Part shown: positions 46,266-57,732 of the stretch, piece after piece
How the letters are laid out: every line of letters starts with the position of its first letter
Numbering within the stretch: the stretch's first letter is position 1
Source of the DNA: Thiopseudomonas alkaliphila
GTDB lineage: Bacteria > Pseudomonadota > Gammaproteobacteria > Pseudomonadales > Pseudomonadaceae
Assembly (NCBI RefSeq): GCF_001267175.1
Contig: NZ_CP012358.1
Span: 2,355,001-2,419,000 of the forward strand
Length of the DNA stretch: 64,000 nt
Direction: 5' to 3'
Notes under the pieces: generated by a model
Told to the model about the DNA's origin: nothing
What the model saw: the letters and a program-made list of their open reading frames with translations, nothing else
Databases searched by the model: none
Translations under genes and position numbers: made by a program

Positions 46266-49200
46266 ATGCCAAAACGCACAGATATCAAAAGCATTTTAAT
46301 TATCGGCGCCGGTCCGATTGTCATTGGTCAGGCTTGTGAGTTTGACTACTCGGGCGCGCAGGCGTGTAAAGCACTGCGTGAAGAGGGCTATCGAGTCATT
46401 TTGGTTAACTCGAACCCAGCCACCATTATGACTGACCCTGCCATGGCCGATGCCACCTACATTGAGCCAATTCAATGGCAAACCGTGGCTAAAATCATTG
46501 AAAAAGAGCGTCCAGATGCGCTGCTGCCAACCATGGGCGGACAAACCGCGCTGAACTGTGCGTTGGCGTTAGAGCGTGAAGGTATTTTGGAGAAATTTGG
46601 CGTAGAAATGATCGGTGCTAATGCCGACACCATCGATAAAGCTGAAGACCGCTCACGTTTTGATAAAGCTATGCGTGATATTGGCTTAGCTTGCCCGCGC
46701 TCGGGGATTGCGCACTCGATGGATGACGCCTACCGAGTGTTAGATGAAGTAGGTTTTCCCTGCATTATTCGCCCTAGTTTCACCATGGGTGGTACCGGTG
46801 GCGGGATTGCTTATAACCGCGAAGAGTTTGAAGAGATCTGTACCCGCGGTTTAGATTTATCACCAACTAAAGAGCTGTTGATTGATGAATCACTGATCGG
46901 CTGGAAAGAGTACGAAATGGAGGTTGTGCGTGATAAAAACGACAACTGCATTATCGTTTGCTCAATTGAAAACTTTGATCCTATGGGAGTGCATACCGGT
47001 GACTCAATCACCGTAGCGCCAGCCCAAACCTTAACCGATAAAGAATACCAAATCATGCGCGATGCCTCGTTGGCGGTAATGCGTGAAATTGGTGTTGAGA
47101 CCGGTGGTTCAAACGTACAGTTTGGAATTGACCCTAAAGATGGTCGCATGGTGGTGATTGAAATGAACCCCCGTGTGTCCCGCTCATCAGCACTGGCTTC
47201 AAAAGCTACAGGCTTCCCGATTGCTAAAATTGCCGCTAAGTTAGCTGTGGGTTATACCCTAGATGAGCTAAGCAACGACATTACCGGTGGTCGTACGCCC
47301 GCTTCTTTTGAGCCAGCAATTGATTACGTAGTTACTAAGATTCCACGCTTTGCTTTTGAAAAGTTCCCTAAAGCCGATGCCCGTTTAACCACCCAGATGA
47401 AATCGGTGGGTGAAGTGATGGCGATAGGTCGCACCTTCCAAGAGTCGTTACAAAAAGCCCTGCGCGGCCTAGAAGTGGGCGTGAATGGCTTAGATTCAAT
47501 TATGGATATTAAAGCTGCCGATGCCGAATCAACCTTGCGCCGCGAATTAACCGTGCCAGGAGCTGATCGCATTTGGTACTTAGGCGATGCCATTCGTTTT
47601 GGTATGAGTCGCGATGAAATTTACGAGCTGACCAAGATTGATCATTGGTTCTTAATTCAGTTAGAAGACTTAGTTAAAGAAGCCGAGCGTCTGAAAACCA
47701 TCGGTTTGAATGATGTGGATTACGCCTTAATGCGTAAACTTAAGCGCAAAGGTTTTGGTGATGCGCGCTTAGCTAAGTTGTTGTCGGTCACAGAAAAAAG
47801 CGTGCGTGCCCGTCGCCAGCAGTTAGGTGTATTGCCAGTGTACAAGCGAGTAGATACCTGCGCTGCTGAGTTTGCTACTGATACTGCTTACATGTACTCC
47901 ACCTATGAAGAAGAGTGCGAAGCTAATCCGTCAGACAACAAGAAAATCATGATTTTAGGTGGTGGTCCAAACCGTATTGGTCAAGGTATCGAGTTTGACT
48001 ACTGCTGTGTACATGCGGCCTTTGCCATGCGTGAAGATGGTTACGAAACCATTATGGTGAACTGTAACCCTGAAACGGTTTCCACCGACTATGACACCTC
48101 TGACCGCCTCTACTTTGAGCCGGTGACTCTAGAGGATGTATTAGAAATTGTGCGGATTGAAAAGCCAGTGGGTGTGATTGTGCAGTATGGTGGACAAACG
48201 CCACTTAAAATCTGCCGCGCGTTAGAAGAAGCCGGGGTGCCGATTATTGGTACTAGTCCTGATGCGATTGACCGTGCGGAAGACCGTGAGCGTTTCCAGC
48301 AAATGGTGCAGCGCCTTAACTTGCTACAGCCGCAAAATGCAACCGCCCGCAGTGAAGAGGAAGCGATTATTGCTTCCCGTGAAATCGGTTATCCATTGGT
48401 GGTGCGTCCTTCCTATGTGTTAGGTGGTCGCGCGATGGAAATTGTGTATGACGAGGAAGAGCTTAAGCGTTATATGCGTGAAGCGGTGCAAGTTTCCAAT
48501 GACAGCCCAGTGCTGCTGGACTACTTCCTCAACAGTGCAATTGAAGTGGATGTAGATGCGGTATCGGATGGTAAGCAAGTGGTGATCGGCGCCATTATGC
48601 AGCACATTGAGCAAGCCGGGGTGCACTCCGGTGACTCAGCCTGTTCATTGCCACCGTATTCCTTAACCCCTGAAGTGCAAGATATCATTCGCGACCAGGT
48701 ATCACGCATGGCACTAGAGCTAGGCGTTGTTGGTTTAATGAACGTACAGATGGCGGTTCAGGGCGATGATATCTATGTGATTGAAGTCAACCCACGTGCT
48801 TCCCGTACTGTGCCTTTTGTTTCTAAGTGCATTGGCGAATCCATTGCTAAAGTAGCGGCCCGCGTAATGGCTGGTAAAACCCTTGAGGAAGTAGGCTTTA
48901 CCAAGGAAATTATTCCGCCGTTCTACAGTGTTAAAGAGGCGGTGTTCCCCTTTGCTAAGTTCCCTGGGGTAGATACCATTCTTGGCCCTGAAATGAAGTC
49001 TACCGGTGAAGTGATGGGCGTGGGCGATAGCTTTGCTGAAGCCTTTGCTAAATCACAAATGGGTGCTAGCGAGACGTTACCTACTGAGGGCACGGTATTT
49101 TTGAGCGTGCGTGAAGATGACAAGCCCTATGTGGCCGCTTTAGCCCGTGATTTAATCGAATTAGGCTTTGAGGTAGTTGCGACTTCTGGCACAGCTCGTA

Positions 49201-49487
49201 TCATTGAGGCAGCTGATTTACCGGTACGCCGAGTAAATAAAGTAACTGAAGGTCGTCCTCACGTGGTTGATATGATCAAAAATGCTGAGGTGACGTTGAT
49301 TATTAATACGACGGAAGGACGTCAGTCGATTGCTGACTCGTTCTCGATTCGTCGTAATGCCTTGCAGCATAAGGTTTACCTCACCACCACCTTGGCTGGT
49401 GGGCAAGCCGTATGTGAAGCGTTGAAGTTTGGTCCTGAAAAGACTGTTCGTCGCTTGCAAGACTTGCACTCAGGAATTAATGCGTGA
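46266..49487 (+). CDS. carB: Carbamoyl-phosphate synthase large subunit
   Basis: This 1073-residue protein has two homologous ATP-grasp halves: the first opens with [22 protein letters not shown], the second with [21 protein letters not shown]. An MGS-like allosteric domain lies at the C-terminus ([20 protein letters not shown]). It makes carbamoyl phosphate from bicarbonate, ammonia and two ATP. Its stop overlaps the greA GTG start (GTGA). Confidence 0.98.
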   Translation: MPKRTDIKSILIIGAGPIVIGQACEFDYSGAQACKALREEGYRVILVNSNPATIMTDPAMADATYIEPIQWQTVAKIIEKERPDALLPTMGGQTALNCALALEREGILEKFGVEMIGANADTIDKAEDRSRFDKAMRDIGLACPRSGIAHSMDDAYRVLDEVGFPCIIRPSFTMGGTGGGIAYNREEFEEICTRGLDLSPTKELLIDESLIGWKEYEMEVVRDKNDNCIIVCSIENFDPMGVHTGDSITVAPAQTLTDKEYQIMRDASLAVMREIGVETGGSNVQFGIDPKDGRMVVIEMNPRVSRSSALASKATGFPIAKIAAKLAVGYTLDELSNDITGGRTPASFEPAIDYVVTKIPRFAFEKFPKADARLTTQMKSVGEVMAIGRTFQESLQKALRGLEVGVNGLDSIMDIKAADAESTLRRELTVPGADRIWYLGDAIRFGMSRDEIYELTKIDHWFLIQLEDLVKEAERLKTIGLNDVDYALMRKLKRKGFGDARLAKLLSVTEKSVRARRQQLGVLPVYKRVDTCAAEFATDTAYMYSTYEEECEANPSDNKKIMILGGGPNRIGQGIEFDYCCVHAAFAMREDGYETIMVNCNPETVSTDYDTSDRLYFEPVTLEDVLEIVRIEKPVGVIVQYGGQTPLKICRALEEAGVPIIGTSPDAIDRAEDRERFQQMVQRLNLLQPQNATARSEEEAIIASREIGYPLVVRPSYVLGGRAMEIVYDEEELKRYMREAVQVSNDSPVLLDYFLNSAIEVDVDAVSDGKQVVIGAIMQHIEQAGVHSGDSACSLPPYSLTPEVQDIIRDQVSRMALELGVVGLMNVQMAVQGDDIYVIEVNPRASRTVPFVSKCIGESIAKVAARVMAGKTLEEVGFTKEIIPPFYSVKEAVFPFAKFPGVDTILGPEMKSTGEVMGVGDSFAEAFAKSQMGASETLPTEGTVFLSVREDDKPYVAALARDLIELGFEVVATSGTARIIEAADLPVRRVNKVTEGRPHVVDMIKNAEVTLIINTTEGRQSIADSFSIRRNALQHKVYLTTTLAGGQAVCEALKFGPEKTVRRLQDLHSGINA

Positions 49488-49960
49488 CTAAATTTCCAAT
49501 GACTGTCCAAGGCGCTCGCGCCTTGGAAGATGAACTTAACTTTTTGAAAACCGAGCGTCGTCCGCAAATCACTGAAGCTATTGCCACTGCGCGTGAGCTA
49601 GGTGACCTCAAGGAAAATGCTGAATATCATGCTGCTCGTGAGCAGCAGGGTATGGTCGAGGCGCGCATTCGAGACATCGAAGGCCGCCTTTCAGCCGCTC
49701 AAGTGATTGATGTAACGACCATCGCTCACACTGGTAAGGTGATTTTTGGTACCACCATCGACATTATGAATGTGGATACCGATGAAGAAGTCTCTTACCA
49801 GATTGTGGGTGAAGATGAAGCTGACATCAAACAAGGAAAAATCTCAGTCACCTCACCGATTGCCCGTGGCTTAATTGGCAAAGAGGAAGGTGAAGTGGTA
49901 GCTATCCAAACGCCGAGTGGTGTTGTGGAGTATGAGATACTTGAAGTTAAGCACATCTAA
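49484..49960 (+). CDS. greA: Transcript cleavage factor GreA
   Basis: This 158-residue protein has an N-terminal coiled coil with the acidic tip [16 protein letters not shown] and a C-terminal FKBP-like domain ([19 protein letters not shown]). It enters the RNA polymerase secondary channel and rescues backtracked complexes. The GTG start overlaps the carB stop, and [11 protein letters not shown] is the usual N-terminus. Confidence 0.97.
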   Translation: MTKFPMTVQGARALEDELNFLKTERRPQITEAIATARELGDLKENAEYHAAREQQGMVEARIRDIEGRLSAAQVIDVTTIAHTGKVIFGTTIDIMNVDTDEEVSYQIVGEDEADIKQGKISVTSPIARGLIGKEEGEVVAIQTPSGVVEYEILEVKHI

Positions 49961-50396
49961 AGCCGTACTGACTCCAGCATTAACCAGCTCCCAAGTGATT
50001 TGGCAGCTGGTACAAATGCTGTGGGTTGGTAGTTTATTTTTAACCCATTTTCTGTTGCTGCCCGCTTTGCAAACAATGGCTTTGGCGCCAATGTTAGTGC
50101 AAGAGGTGGCAGAGAGTTTAAGGCCAGTTTTGGTTGGCTTGGCAGTGGTGGGTGTGATATTTCAGCTGGTGCTGTTGATGCAAGCGCGTAAAGCACGCTG
50201 GTTAAGCGATCTACGAGGGTGGCTATTGCTTAGCAGTTTAGTGTTAGCGGCAGTGTTTTATGCTTTGCCAGTGATCGATTCGCAGCTGCAGATAGTCCAA
50301 GGGTACAGTTATTTAGCATTGAGTTGCGTGGGTCTGCTCTTGCTGGTACAGCCGTTTCCAGCAGTAGAGCAGAATCATCAAGCGCGCGAAAATTAA
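49932..50396 (+). CDS. DUF4149-type membrane protein
   Basis: This protein of about 154 residues has four hydrophobic spans, with [18 protein letters not shown] in the first, as in the DUF4149/TMEM205-like family. Function is unknown. The start is uncertain: ATG at 49932 overlaps greA by 29 bp, and a TTG at 49941 is also possible. It occupies the same place between greA and yhbY as in Pseudomonas. It overlaps the convergent yhbY stop by four bases. Confidence 0.75.
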   Translation: MRYLKLSTSKAVLTPALTSSQVIWQLVQMLWVGSLFLTHFLLLPALQTMALAPMLVQEVAESLRPVLVGLAVVGVIFQLVLLMQARKARWLSDLRGWLLLSSLVLAAVFYALPVIDSQLQIVQGYSYLALSCVGLLLLVQPFPAVEQNHQAREN

Positions 50397-50704
50397 GCTT
50401 GGTAGCGTAAAATATTCGACAGATTTTTATTGGGCTTAGGATTTTTACGGTAGATAACAGCCACCTTACCAATACTTTGTACCAATTCAGCGCTGGCTGA
50501 TTGGCAAAGTTGGTCTAAAATAGCTTTTCGATCTTCGCGCTCACCAATACGGAGCTGAACTTTAATTAATTCGTGATCATTAAGTGCACGATCTAATTCA
50601 GCCAGTACACCTTCTGATAGACCGTTATCTGCTACAGTCAGCACCGGTTTTAGAAAGTGGCCAATAGCTTTAAATTGTTTTTTTTGCTCTTGGGTGAGCG
50701 ACAT
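50393..50704 (-). CDS. yhbY: YhbY-family CRM-domain RNA-binding protein
   Basis: This 103-residue CRM-domain protein has KQFKAIGHFLKPVLTVADNGLSEGV and the GxxG-like IGERED loop, which bind ribosomal RNA. YhbY associates with pre-50S particles. It is divergent from rlmE with 85 bp between, and its 3' end overlaps the DUF4149 gene by four bases. Confidence 0.92.
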   Translation of the reverse strand: MSLTQEQKKQFKAIGHFLKPVLTVADNGLSEGVLAELDRALNDHELIKVQLRIGEREDRKAILDQLCQSASAELVQSIGKVAVIYRKNPKPNKNLSNILRYQA

Positions 50705-50789
50705 AGTGAACCTCTGCAGTGTAACGGTTTGAATAAACGCCTAGTTTACCCGACCTAGCCATGAAAGAGGTATTTTTACGAGGTATTCT

Positions 50790-51413
50790 GTGGCACGTTC
50801 AAAAAGTAGTGGCCGCTGGCTAAAAGAACACTTTGATGATCAGTATGTTAAGCAGGCGCAGAAAGACGGTTATCGTTCGCGGGCTAGCTATAAATTACTG
50901 GAGATTCAAGATAAAGACCGTATTTTGCGCCCTGGCATGACCGTAATTGACTTAGGCAGTGCGCCTGGGGGCTGGTCTCAAGTAACCAGTCGGGTGATTG
51001 GTGATAAGGGGACCTTGATTGCTTCGGATATTTTACCGATGGATAGTATTGCTGATGTCACCTTTATTCAGGGCGACTTTACTGAAGACTCGGTTTATCA
51101 AGAAATTTTAACGGCGGTAAATAATCGGCCGGTTGACCTTGTTATTTCGGACATGGCCCCCAATATGAGTGGTATCCGTACTGCAGATCAGGCCAGTGCT
51201 ATGTTTTTGTGCGAACTAGCTTTGGACCTTGCCAGTAAAGTATTAAAGCCAGGCGGGGATTTTTTAATTAAAATTTTCCAAGGTGAAGGATTTGATGCTT
51301 ACTTAAAACAGGTGCGCGAGCAGTTTGAGAAAGTACAGATGCGTAAACCTGCTTCCTCAAGGGACCGTTCGCGTGAGCAATATTTGTTAGCACGAGGCTA
51401 TAGAGGAGAGTAA
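50790..51413 (+). CDS. rlmE: 23S rRNA 2'-O-methyltransferase RlmE (FtsJ)
   Basis: This 207-residue SAM-dependent enzyme methylates U2552 of 23S rRNA. Visible are [11 protein letters not shown] with the first catalytic Lys, [12 protein letters not shown] (SAM site), [10 protein letters not shown] with the catalytic Asp, and [11 protein letters not shown] with the second Lys. The start is a GTG. ftsH follows 113 bp later, the classic rlmE-ftsH pairing. Confidence 0.96.
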   Translation: MARSKSSGRWLKEHFDDQYVKQAQKDGYRSRASYKLLEIQDKDRILRPGMTVIDLGSAPGGWSQVTSRVIGDKGTLIASDILPMDSIADVTFIQGDFTEDSVYQEILTAVNNRPVDLVISDMAPNMSGIRTADQASAMFLCELALDLASKVLKPGGDFLIKIFQGEGFDAYLKQVREQFEKVQMRKPASSRDRSREQYLLARGYRGE

Positions 51414-51526
51414 AGGTGAACTCTCAGCCGATACATCACCTAAGCTAGGAATAGAAATTTTGATACAACTGGAACTCGATTTTAATCAGGCGGTTGCCGC
51501 AACAAGCAGCTGCAGAGGGTGGCTAA

Positions 51527-53455
51527 GTGAATGATATGACTAAAAACCTATTGCTCTGGGTGGTAATTGGCGTGGTGCTGATTACGGTGATGAATAATTT
51601 TTCATCCCATAATGAAGCCTCCAAGCTCAATTACTCCTCTTTTATTGAGCAGGTTAAAGAAGGCAAGGTGAATCAGGTCACTGTTGATGGTTATATCATT
51701 AGCGGTAAGCGCCTCGATGGCAGTAGTTTTGAAACGGTGCGTCCGGCAATTCAAGATAATGGCTTAATGGGCGACCTGATTGATAACAATGTAACCGTAG
51801 TGGGTAAGCAACCAGAACAGCAAAGTATTTGGATGCAGCTGCTTGTGGCTAGCTTCCCAATTTTGGTCATTATTGCCGTGTTTATGTTCTTTATGCGGCA
51901 GATGCAGGGCGGCGCTGGCGGTAAGGGCGGCCCGATGAGCTTTGGTAAAAGTAAAGCGCGGATGCTATCTGAAGACCAAATTAAAACCACATTAGCTGAT
52001 GTGGCCGGTTGTGATGAAGCTAAAGAAGAAGTGGGTGAGCTGGTAGAGTTTCTGCGTGATCCAAGCCGTTTTCAGCGCTTAGGTGGAAAAATTCCCCGCG
52101 GCGTATTGATGGTGGGTCAGCCAGGTACAGGTAAAACTTTATTGGCTAAGGCGATTGCCGGTGAAGCCAAGGTGCCATTTTTCACTATTTCTGGTTCTGA
52201 TTTTGTTGAAATGTTTGTCGGGGTTGGTGCTTCTCGGGTGCGTGATATGTTCGAGCAGGCCAAAAAACACGCCCCGTGCATTATCTTTATTGACGAGATT
52301 GATGCGGTCGGTCGTCACCGTGGCTCGGGTATGGGCGGCGGTCATGATGAGCGTGAGCAAACCCTGAACCAATTGCTAGTTGAAATGGATGGTTTTGAAG
52401 GCAATGACGGCGTAATTGTTATTGCTGCGACTAACCGTCCAGACGTGCTGGATCCTGCGTTATTGCGTCCAGGGCGCTTTGACCGCCAAGTGGTGGTGGG
52501 TTTGCCTGATATTCGTGGGCGTGAGCAAATTTTACATGTGCACATGCGTAAAGTGCCGGTGAGTAATGATGTGGATGCGGCGGTGATTGCCCGCGGTACG
52601 CCAGGTTTCTCCGGTGCAGATTTGGCCAACTTAGTAAACGAAGCAGCCTTGTTTGCCGCTCGTGGTGGCAAGCGCGTAGTAGAAATGGCTGAGTTTGAAC
52701 AAGCCAAAGATAAGATCATGATGGGTGCCGAGCGCAAATCCATGGTGATGTCAGAGAAAGAAAAGCTGAATACAGCCTATCACGAGGCGGGACATGCGAT
52801 TGTTGGCCGTTTAGTGCCTGAGCATGACCCAGTCTATAAGGTGTCCATTATTCCCCGTGGCCGCGCCTTAGGTGTGACCATGTTCTTGCCTGAAGAAGAC
52901 CGTTATAGCTTGTCTAAGCGTGGTTTGCTCAGTCAGATCTGCTCACTTTATGGTGGTCGGATTGCCGAAGAAATGACTTTAGGCTTTGATGGGGTAACGA
53001 CAGGGGCGTCAAATGACATCATGCGCGCCACCCAAATTGCTCGCAATATGGTAACCAAGTGGGGACTGTCGGAAAAATTAGGGCCTTTGCAGTATGCCGA
53101 AGATGATGACGCTGGCTTTTTAGGTCGGGGTGGTTCCGGTGCGGCGGCTAATGTATCGGGTGAAACAGCTAAACTGATTGATCTTGAAATACGAGAAATC
53201 ATTGATAGCTGCTATGCCAAAGCCAAGCAGTTGCTGGAAGATAATCGCGACAAGCTAGATGTCATGGCGCAAGCCTTGATGAAGTATGAAACCATCGACT
53301 CCGATCAAATTGATGACATTATGGCGGGGCGCGAAGTGCGTGAGCCTAAAGATTGGAGTGGCGGTAATGGGCCGCAATCAGGTGCTCCTGCAGCGCCAAA
53401 CACAGAACCTCCAACCGCTCAGCCTGACTTAACGGATCCGGCGAGCGAACATTAA
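51527..53455 (+). CDS. ftsH: ATP-dependent zinc metalloprotease FtsH
   Basis: This 642-residue membrane AAA protease has two N-terminal spans around a periplasmic loop, Walker A GQPGTGKT (residues 197-204), Walker B IIFIDEID, the SRH region and zinc site HEAGH (419-423). It degrades sigma-32, LpxC and misassembled membrane proteins as a hexamer. The GTG start follows GAGGGT; an ATG three codons later is an alternative. The C-terminal tail is Pro/Ala-rich. A terminator follows. Confidence 0.97.
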   Translation: MNDMTKNLLLWVVIGVVLITVMNNFSSHNEASKLNYSSFIEQVKEGKVNQVTVDGYIISGKRLDGSSFETVRPAIQDNGLMGDLIDNNVTVVGKQPEQQSIWMQLLVASFPILVIIAVFMFFMRQMQGGAGGKGGPMSFGKSKARMLSEDQIKTTLADVAGCDEAKEEVGELVEFLRDPSRFQRLGGKIPRGVLMVGQPGTGKTLLAKAIAGEAKVPFFTISGSDFVEMFVGVGASRVRDMFEQAKKHAPCIIFIDEIDAVGRHRGSGMGGGHDEREQTLNQLLVEMDGFEGNDGVIVIAATNRPDVLDPALLRPGRFDRQVVVGLPDIRGREQILHVHMRKVPVSNDVDAAVIARGTPGFSGADLANLVNEAALFAARGGKRVVEMAEFEQAKDKIMMGAERKSMVMSEKEKLNTAYHEAGHAIVGRLVPEHDPVYKVSIIPRGRALGVTMFLPEEDRYSLSKRGLLSQICSLYGGRIAEEMTLGFDGVTTGASNDIMRATQIARNMVTKWGLSEKLGPLQYAEDDDAGFLGRGGSGAAANVSGETAKLIDLEIREIIDSCYAKAKQLLEDNRDKLDVMAQALMKYETIDSDQIDDIMAGREVREPKDWSGGNGPQSGAPAAPNTEPPTAQPDLTDPASEH

Positions 53456-53461
53456 TCCTTG

Positions 53462-53490
53462 ATGCCGCTGATTCCAGCGGCATTTTTTTT
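53462..53490 (+). terminator. Rho-independent terminator after ftsH
   Basis: ATGCCGCTG pairs with CAGCGGCAT around a four-base loop (ATTC) and runs into eight T, starting six bases after the ftsH stop. Confidence 0.9.
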
Positions 53491-53504
53491 ACCGAAAGCG
53501 TTAG

Positions 53505-54356
53505 GTGGTAAAAGTGGCACAGCAATCGTGGTTACAGTGCGGCGCACGGCGTTTAGATTTAACTGAGCCCAAGGTGATGGGTATTGTGAATATGACGCCT
53601 GACTCTTTTTCTGATGGTGGGCATTATAATCATCTCGATCAAGCGCTATTACGGGCACAGCAGTTATGTGCTGAAGGCGCAGCGATTGTCGATATTGGTG
53701 GTGAGTCTACCCGGCCAGGCGCCGCTCAGGTTTCTGAGCAGCAAGAGTTAGATCGTGTAGTGCCGTTGGTTGAGCGCATTGCCCAAACGCTCGATGTGGT
53801 GATTTCTGTTGATACATCCACCCCGAGTGTTATGCGTGAGTCAATTGCAGCCGGTGCCGGGCTGATTAATGATGTGCGCTCGTTGCGCCGTGAAGGTGCA
53901 TTTGAGGCAGTGCAGGATACTCAAGCGGCTGTTTGTTTAATGCATATGCTAGGTGAGCCGCAAACCATGCAGCAGCAACCTGAATATGCTGATGTGACGG
54001 CCGAGGTGTTGCAGTTCTTGCAGGAGAAGGTTCAGTTGTGCGAGCAAGCAGGAATTGCTAAAAGTCGCTTATTGATTGATCCAGGTTTTGGATTTGCGAA
54101 AAATTTAACGCATAATTTGACCTTGTTTAAGCAACAGCAACAGTTAGCTGTTTTGGGGTTACCCTTGTTGGTTGGGGTTTCCCGCAAAAGTATGATTGGC
54201 CAAGTATTAGATAAGCCGGTTGAGCAGCGTTTGTTTGGTAGCTTAGGGTTGGCTGTAATGGCGCTTGAGCGTGGAGCAAAGGTGCTTAGAGTGCATGATG
54301 TGGCTGCTACTGTAGATGCAGTCAAACTGTTTAATGCTGTAATGGCAGCGCAATAG
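53505..54356 (+). CDS. folP: Dihydropteroate synthase
   Basis: This TIM-barrel enzyme of about 283 residues has the signatures MGIVNMTPDSFSDGG and GGESTRPGA, then DPGFGFAKN and GVSRKSMIG. It joins 6-hydroxymethyl-dihydropterin pyrophosphate to para-aminobenzoate in folate synthesis and is the sulfonamide target. The GTG at 53505 or the GTG at 53514 could be the start. It lies after the ftsH terminator and nine bases before glmM. Confidence 0.95.
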   Translation: MVKVAQQSWLQCGARRLDLTEPKVMGIVNMTPDSFSDGGHYNHLDQALLRAQQLCAEGAAIVDIGGESTRPGAAQVSEQQELDRVVPLVERIAQTLDVVISVDTSTPSVMRESIAAGAGLINDVRSLRREGAFEAVQDTQAAVCLMHMLGEPQTMQQQPEYADVTAEVLQFLQEKVQLCEQAGIAKSRLLIDPGFGFAKNLTHNLTLFKQQQQLAVLGLPLLVGVSRKSMIGQVLDKPVEQRLFGSLGLAVMALERGAKVLRVHDVAATVDAVKLFNAVMAAQ

Positions 54357-54365
54357 GAAGTGGAT

Positions 54366-55709
54366 ATGACGCGTAAGTATTTTGGCACCGATGGCATTCG
54401 TGGGCGTGTAGGAACGGCGCCGATTACCCCAGAGTTTATGTTGAAATTAGGCTGGGCGGCGGGCATGGCATTTCGTAAGCAGGGTAAATGCCGGATTTTA
54501 ATCGGCAAAGATACGCGTATTTCTGGCTATATGTTTGAGTCTGCGTTGCAAGCAGGGTTATCGGCTGCCGGCGCGGATATTTTATTGTTAGGCCCGATGC
54601 CGACCCCCGCGGTTGCTTATTTAACCCGTACTTTCAAGGCGGAAGCAGGGATTGTCATTAGTGCCAGCCATAATCCGCATTATGATAACGGGATTAAGTT
54701 CTTCTCCGCGCAGGGTACTAAGCTGCCAGACGAAGTTGAGCTAATGATTGAAGAGCTGCTAGACACACCGATGAGCGTGGTTGATTCTGAGTTGTTAGGT
54801 AAGGCGTCACGGATTAACGATGCGGCAGGTCGTTATATTGAGTTTTGTAAGAGCAGTGTGCCTACTAGCAGTGATTTTTCAGGCTTTAAAATTGTCTTGG
54901 ACTGCGCCCATGGTGCCACCTATAAGGTAGCGCCTAGTGTGTTTCGTGAGCTTGGTGCAGAAGTTATCGTCACCGCGGCTAATCCTGATGGGGTGAATAT
55001 CAACCATGGCGTAGGTTCAACTTCACTCGGCTCGTTATGCCAAGCAGTGGTTGAGCACGGCGCCGACTTTGGTATTGCCTTTGACGGTGATGGTGACCGA
55101 GTGTTGATGGTGGATCACACCGGGGCTGAAGTGGATGGCGATGAGCTGTTATATATTATTGCGACTGACCTGCAGGAGCGTGAACGTTTGCCAGAAGGCA
55201 CAGGGGTAGTCGGCACCTTAATGAGCAACCTTGGATTAGAGCTGGCGCTGAAAGAGCGTGGCATCCCGTTTGTGCGGGCTAATGTGGGCGATCGTTATGT
55301 GATGGCAGAAATGCAGAGTCGTGGCTGGGTGCTTGGCGGTGAAAACTCAGGGCATATCCTTTGTGCCCAGCATGCCACCACTGGTGATGCAATTATTGCT
55401 GCCTTGCAGGTCTTGCTGGCGCTAAAGCGTCGGGGACAAAGCTTAGCCAAAGAGCGTTTGGCGTGGAAAAAATTGCCCCAGGTGTTAATTAATGTGCGTT
55501 TTTCTGGAGAAAAAAATCCGTTAGATGCATCAGAAGTGCAAGCAGCCTGTGATCAAGCCACTGAAGCGATGGCGGGGCGTGGACGTGTATTGCTGCGTAA
55601 GTCTGGAACAGAACCTTTGATTCGGGTGATGGTGGAAGGCGAAGATGAGCAGTTAGTGCAGCAGTATGCAGAACAGATTGCTCAAGTCGTGGAAACGGTT
55701 TGTAGCTAG
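54366..55709 (+). CDS. glmM: Phosphoglucosamine mutase
   Basis: This 447-residue phosphohexomutase has YFGTDGIRG at the start, the phosphoserine loop [11 protein letters not shown] (Ser101), the metal loop [12 protein letters not shown] and GENSGH for sugar recognition. It converts glucosamine-6-P to glucosamine-1-P for UDP-GlcNAc, the precursor of peptidoglycan, LPS and the cluster's amino sugars. The ATG at 54366 follows AGGAAGTGG; an in-frame GTG at 54360 is less likely. Confidence 0.96.
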   Translation: MTRKYFGTDGIRGRVGTAPITPEFMLKLGWAAGMAFRKQGKCRILIGKDTRISGYMFESALQAGLSAAGADILLLGPMPTPAVAYLTRTFKAEAGIVISASHNPHYDNGIKFFSAQGTKLPDEVELMIEELLDTPMSVVDSELLGKASRINDAAGRYIEFCKSSVPTSSDFSGFKIVLDCAHGATYKVAPSVFRELGAEVIVTAANPDGVNINHGVGSTSLGSLCQAVVEHGADFGIAFDGDGDRVLMVDHTGAEVDGDELLYIIATDLQERERLPEGTGVVGTLMSNLGLELALKERGIPFVRANVGDRYVMAEMQSRGWVLGGENSGHILCAQHATTGDAIIAALQVLLALKRRGQSLAKERLAWKKLPQVLINVRFSGEKNPLDASEVQAACDQATEAMAGRGRVLLRKSGTEPLIRVMVEGEDEQLVQQYAEQIAQVVETVCS

Positions 55710-55729
55710 CTCGGTCTAGCAACTTCAAG

Positions 55730-55735
55730 TATAAT
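55730..55735 (+). promoter_or_regulatory. Possible -10 box upstream of tpiA
   Basis: A perfect TATAAT lies 31 bases before the tpiA ATG. No good -35 box is seen at the right distance, so the call is weak. Confidence 0.35.
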
Positions 55736-55766
55736 TTGCGCCCTTATTCTGATGGAGAGCCTACTA

Positions 55767-56525
55767 ATGCGTCGAAAACTTGTAGCTGGTAACTGGAAAA
55801 TGTTTGGTGAGCAAGCGCGGGTGAATGCATTAGTGGCGGAACTTGCGGCGCAAGATTTTAGTCAGGCTGCAGTGGATGTGGCGATTATCCCAGGCTTTAT
55901 CAATTTACAGTCTGTACAACAGCAACTAGCTGATACTGGGATTGAGTTAGGTGCGCAAGATTGTGCTGAGCAGCTAGAGTATGGGGCCTTAACGGGTGAG
56001 GTAAGTGCGCTGCAGCTAGCAGAGCTAGGTTGTCGCTATGTTTTAGTCGGGCACTCAGAGCGTCGTGCATTGCAATCTGAGTCAGATCAGGTAATATGCC
56101 GCAAGTTTATCGCTGCGCAAAAAGCAGGTTTAATCCCTATTTTATGTTTGGGTGAAACCTTGGCTCAGCGTGAAGCAGGTTTAGCTACGGCTACTGTGTG
56201 TGAGCAATTGGAAGCGGTGGTGGAGCAGGTTGGAGTAGATGCTTTTGAGCAAGCCGTGATTGCCTATGAGCCGGTTTGGGCAATTGGCACAGGCTTAACT
56301 GCAACACCTGAGCAAGCCCAAGAGATTCATCAGCAGATTCGTCAGCGAGTGGCTGAAGAGTGCAGCGACGTTGCAGCTCAAGTACAGATTCTCTATGGCG
56401 GTAGTGTTAAGGCAGCCAATGCAGCCGAACTATTTGCTATGGCTGATATTGATGGGGGGCTAGTCGGTGGTGCCTCTCTGGATGCCAAAGAATTTAGCGC
56501 TATTGTTAGCGCGCTAGGAAACTAA
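55767..56525 (+). CDS. tpiA: Triosephosphate isomerase
   Basis: This 252-residue TIM has GNWKMFG (Lys), VGHSERR (catalytic His), [16 protein letters not shown] (catalytic Glu and the flexible lid) and [10 protein letters not shown]. It interconverts dihydroxyacetone phosphate and glyceraldehyde-3-phosphate. The ATG at 55767 follows GGAGAG; an ATG at 55752 lies before that site. secG follows after one base. Confidence 0.96.
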   Translation: MRRKLVAGNWKMFGEQARVNALVAELAAQDFSQAAVDVAIIPGFINLQSVQQQLADTGIELGAQDCAEQLEYGALTGEVSALQLAELGCRYVLVGHSERRALQSESDQVICRKFIAAQKAGLIPILCLGETLAQREAGLATATVCEQLEAVVEQVGVDAFEQAVIAYEPVWAIGTGLTATPEQAQEIHQQIRQRVAEECSDVAAQVQILYGGSVKAANAAELFAMADIDGGLVGGASLDAKEFSAIVSALGN

Positions 56526-56526
56526 C

Positions 56527-56892
56527 ATGTTAGAAAACGTTATTATTGTTGTGCATTTGTTGGCTGCACTGGGTGTGGTCGGTTTTGTTTTAATTCAGCA
56601 CGGTAAAGGTGCTGATGCGGGTGCTTCCTTTGGTTCGGGCGCATCAGCGACGGTATTCGGTTCGCAAGGCTCGGGCAGCTTTTTAAGTCGTACCACTGCT
56701 GTGTTGGCAACGATTTTCTTTGCCTCAAGCATGGTGTTGGCTTACTACGCGAAAGATCGTGCAGCATCAGTTTCTGATTTAGGTGTGCCTGATCCTTCAG
56801 TGTTAGAAGTGCCGAAGCCTGCTGTGGAAGATGTGCCGCAAATTCAAACTCAGGAAAAGCTTGATTCGGCGGATGTGCCTGTGGTAGAGTGA
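56527..56892 (+). CDS. secG: Preprotein translocase subunit SecG
   Basis: This 121-residue protein has two membrane spans flanking the conserved loop [28 protein letters not shown], a SecG hallmark (spans residues 22-49). It assists SecYE in protein export. The C-terminal tail is acidic and Pro-rich, a little longer than in E. coli. It is followed directly by a tRNA gene. Confidence 0.95.
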   Translation: MLENVIIVVHLLAALGVVGFVLIQHGKGADAGASFGSGASATVFGSQGSGSFLSRTTAVLATIFFASSMVLAYYAKDRAASVSDLGVPDPSVLEVPKPAVEDVPQIQTQEKLDSADVPVVE

Positions 56893-56903
56893 CGCACGTT
56901 TTT

Positions 56904-56989
56904 GCCGAGGTGGTGGAATTGGTAGACACGCTACCTTGAGGTGGTAGTGGCCTAAGGCTGTAGGGGTTCGAGTCCCCTTCTCGGTACCA
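56904..56989 (+). tRNA. tRNA-Leu (anticodon GAG)
   Basis: This is an 86-base class II tRNA. The 5' arm GCCGAGG pairs with the 3' arm TCTCGGT. The anticodon stem CTACC/GGTAG holds the loop TTGAGGT (anticodon GAG), with a long variable arm and the T arm GGGG-TTCGAGT-CCCC, and CCA is encoded at the end. It starts 11 bases after secG, as in other pseudomonads. Confidence 0.95.
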
Positions 56990-56995
56990 TACAAA

Positions 56996-57019
56996 AAAGA
57001 CCCGCAATCGCGGGTCTTT
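56996..57019 (+). terminator. Terminator after tRNA-Leu
   Basis: AAAGACCCGC pairs with GCGGGTCTTT around AATC. The stem itself supplies the T-rich end. Confidence 0.8.
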
Positions 57020-57114
57020 GCGTATACTAAGGGCTTAGATGATCTGTGTTATAAGACCTGTCATCAGCTTAAGCAGATAAAGCTTAAGCCGTAATAGTTA
57101 TTAGTTATCTCTAG

Positions 57115-57139
57115 AGCCCCGGTTATTAGGGGCTTTTTA
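57115..57139 (+). terminator. Second terminator-like hairpin before rimP
   Basis: AGCCCC pairs with GGGGCT around an eight-base loop and is followed by TTTTTAT. Confidence 0.75.
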
Positions 57140-57171
57140 TTGGCTGTTTGAAATAAAAAATAGCCATCTTG

Positions 57172-57193
57172 ATGGGCACAGTGCCCATTTTTT
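57172..57193 (+). terminator. Third hairpin with T tract, in the rimP leader
   Basis: ATGGGCAC and GTGCCCAT form a palindrome with a T6 run, ending 30 bases before the rimP ATG. Its place just ahead of the rimP-nusA operon suggests a leader attenuator. Confidence 0.6.
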
Positions 57194-57223
57194 ATTTATC
57201 CACTTACCTATTTAGGAGGGCGA

Positions 57224-57682
57224 ATGACAAGCAGGCTAGACCAGCTGCAAGCCATGCTAGCCCCTGTGATTGAAGGGCTTGGTTACCGCTGTTGGGGAAT
57301 TGAGTTTATTTCTCAGGGACGACATTCGTTGTTACGCGTCTATATTGACAGTGATCAAGGTATTTTTATTGATGACTGCGAGAAAGTTAGCCGTCAGATT
57401 AGTGCGGTGATGGATGTTGAAGATCCAATTTCAAGCGAGTACACCTTAGAAGTATCTTCTCCTGGAATGGATAGACCGTTATTTACGTTAGAGCAGTACG
57501 CAGCGCACGCTGGCGATGTAGTGAAGATTCGATTGCGTACACCCTTTGAGGGGAAGCGTAATGTACAAGGGCTTTTGCAAGGTGTGGAGGATGATGAGGT
57601 CGTGGTGCGGGTTGAGCAGCACGAGTATCTGTTCCCCATTGAGCAAATTGATAAAGCAAACATTGTTCCTCAGTTTGAATAA
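57224..57682 (+). CDS. rimP: Ribosome maturation factor RimP
   Basis: This 152-residue protein has [24 protein letters not shown] and the ending of the first domain in [15 protein letters not shown], which are RimP hallmarks, then an SH3-like C-terminal domain. It helps mature the 30S subunit. A strong AGGAGGG site precedes the ATG. It heads the rimP-nusA-infB operon. Confidence 0.96.
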   Translation: MTSRLDQLQAMLAPVIEGLGYRCWGIEFISQGRHSLLRVYIDSDQGIFIDDCEKVSRQISAVMDVEDPISSEYTLEVSSPGMDRPLFTLEQYAAHAGDVVKIRLRTPFEGKRNVQGLLQGVEDDEVVVRVEQHEYLFPIEQIDKANIVPQFE

Positions 57683-57732
57683 CTTGAGATAACAATCGCC
57701 AGTCCAACGGATTGTGCAAGACGAGGCAAGTA

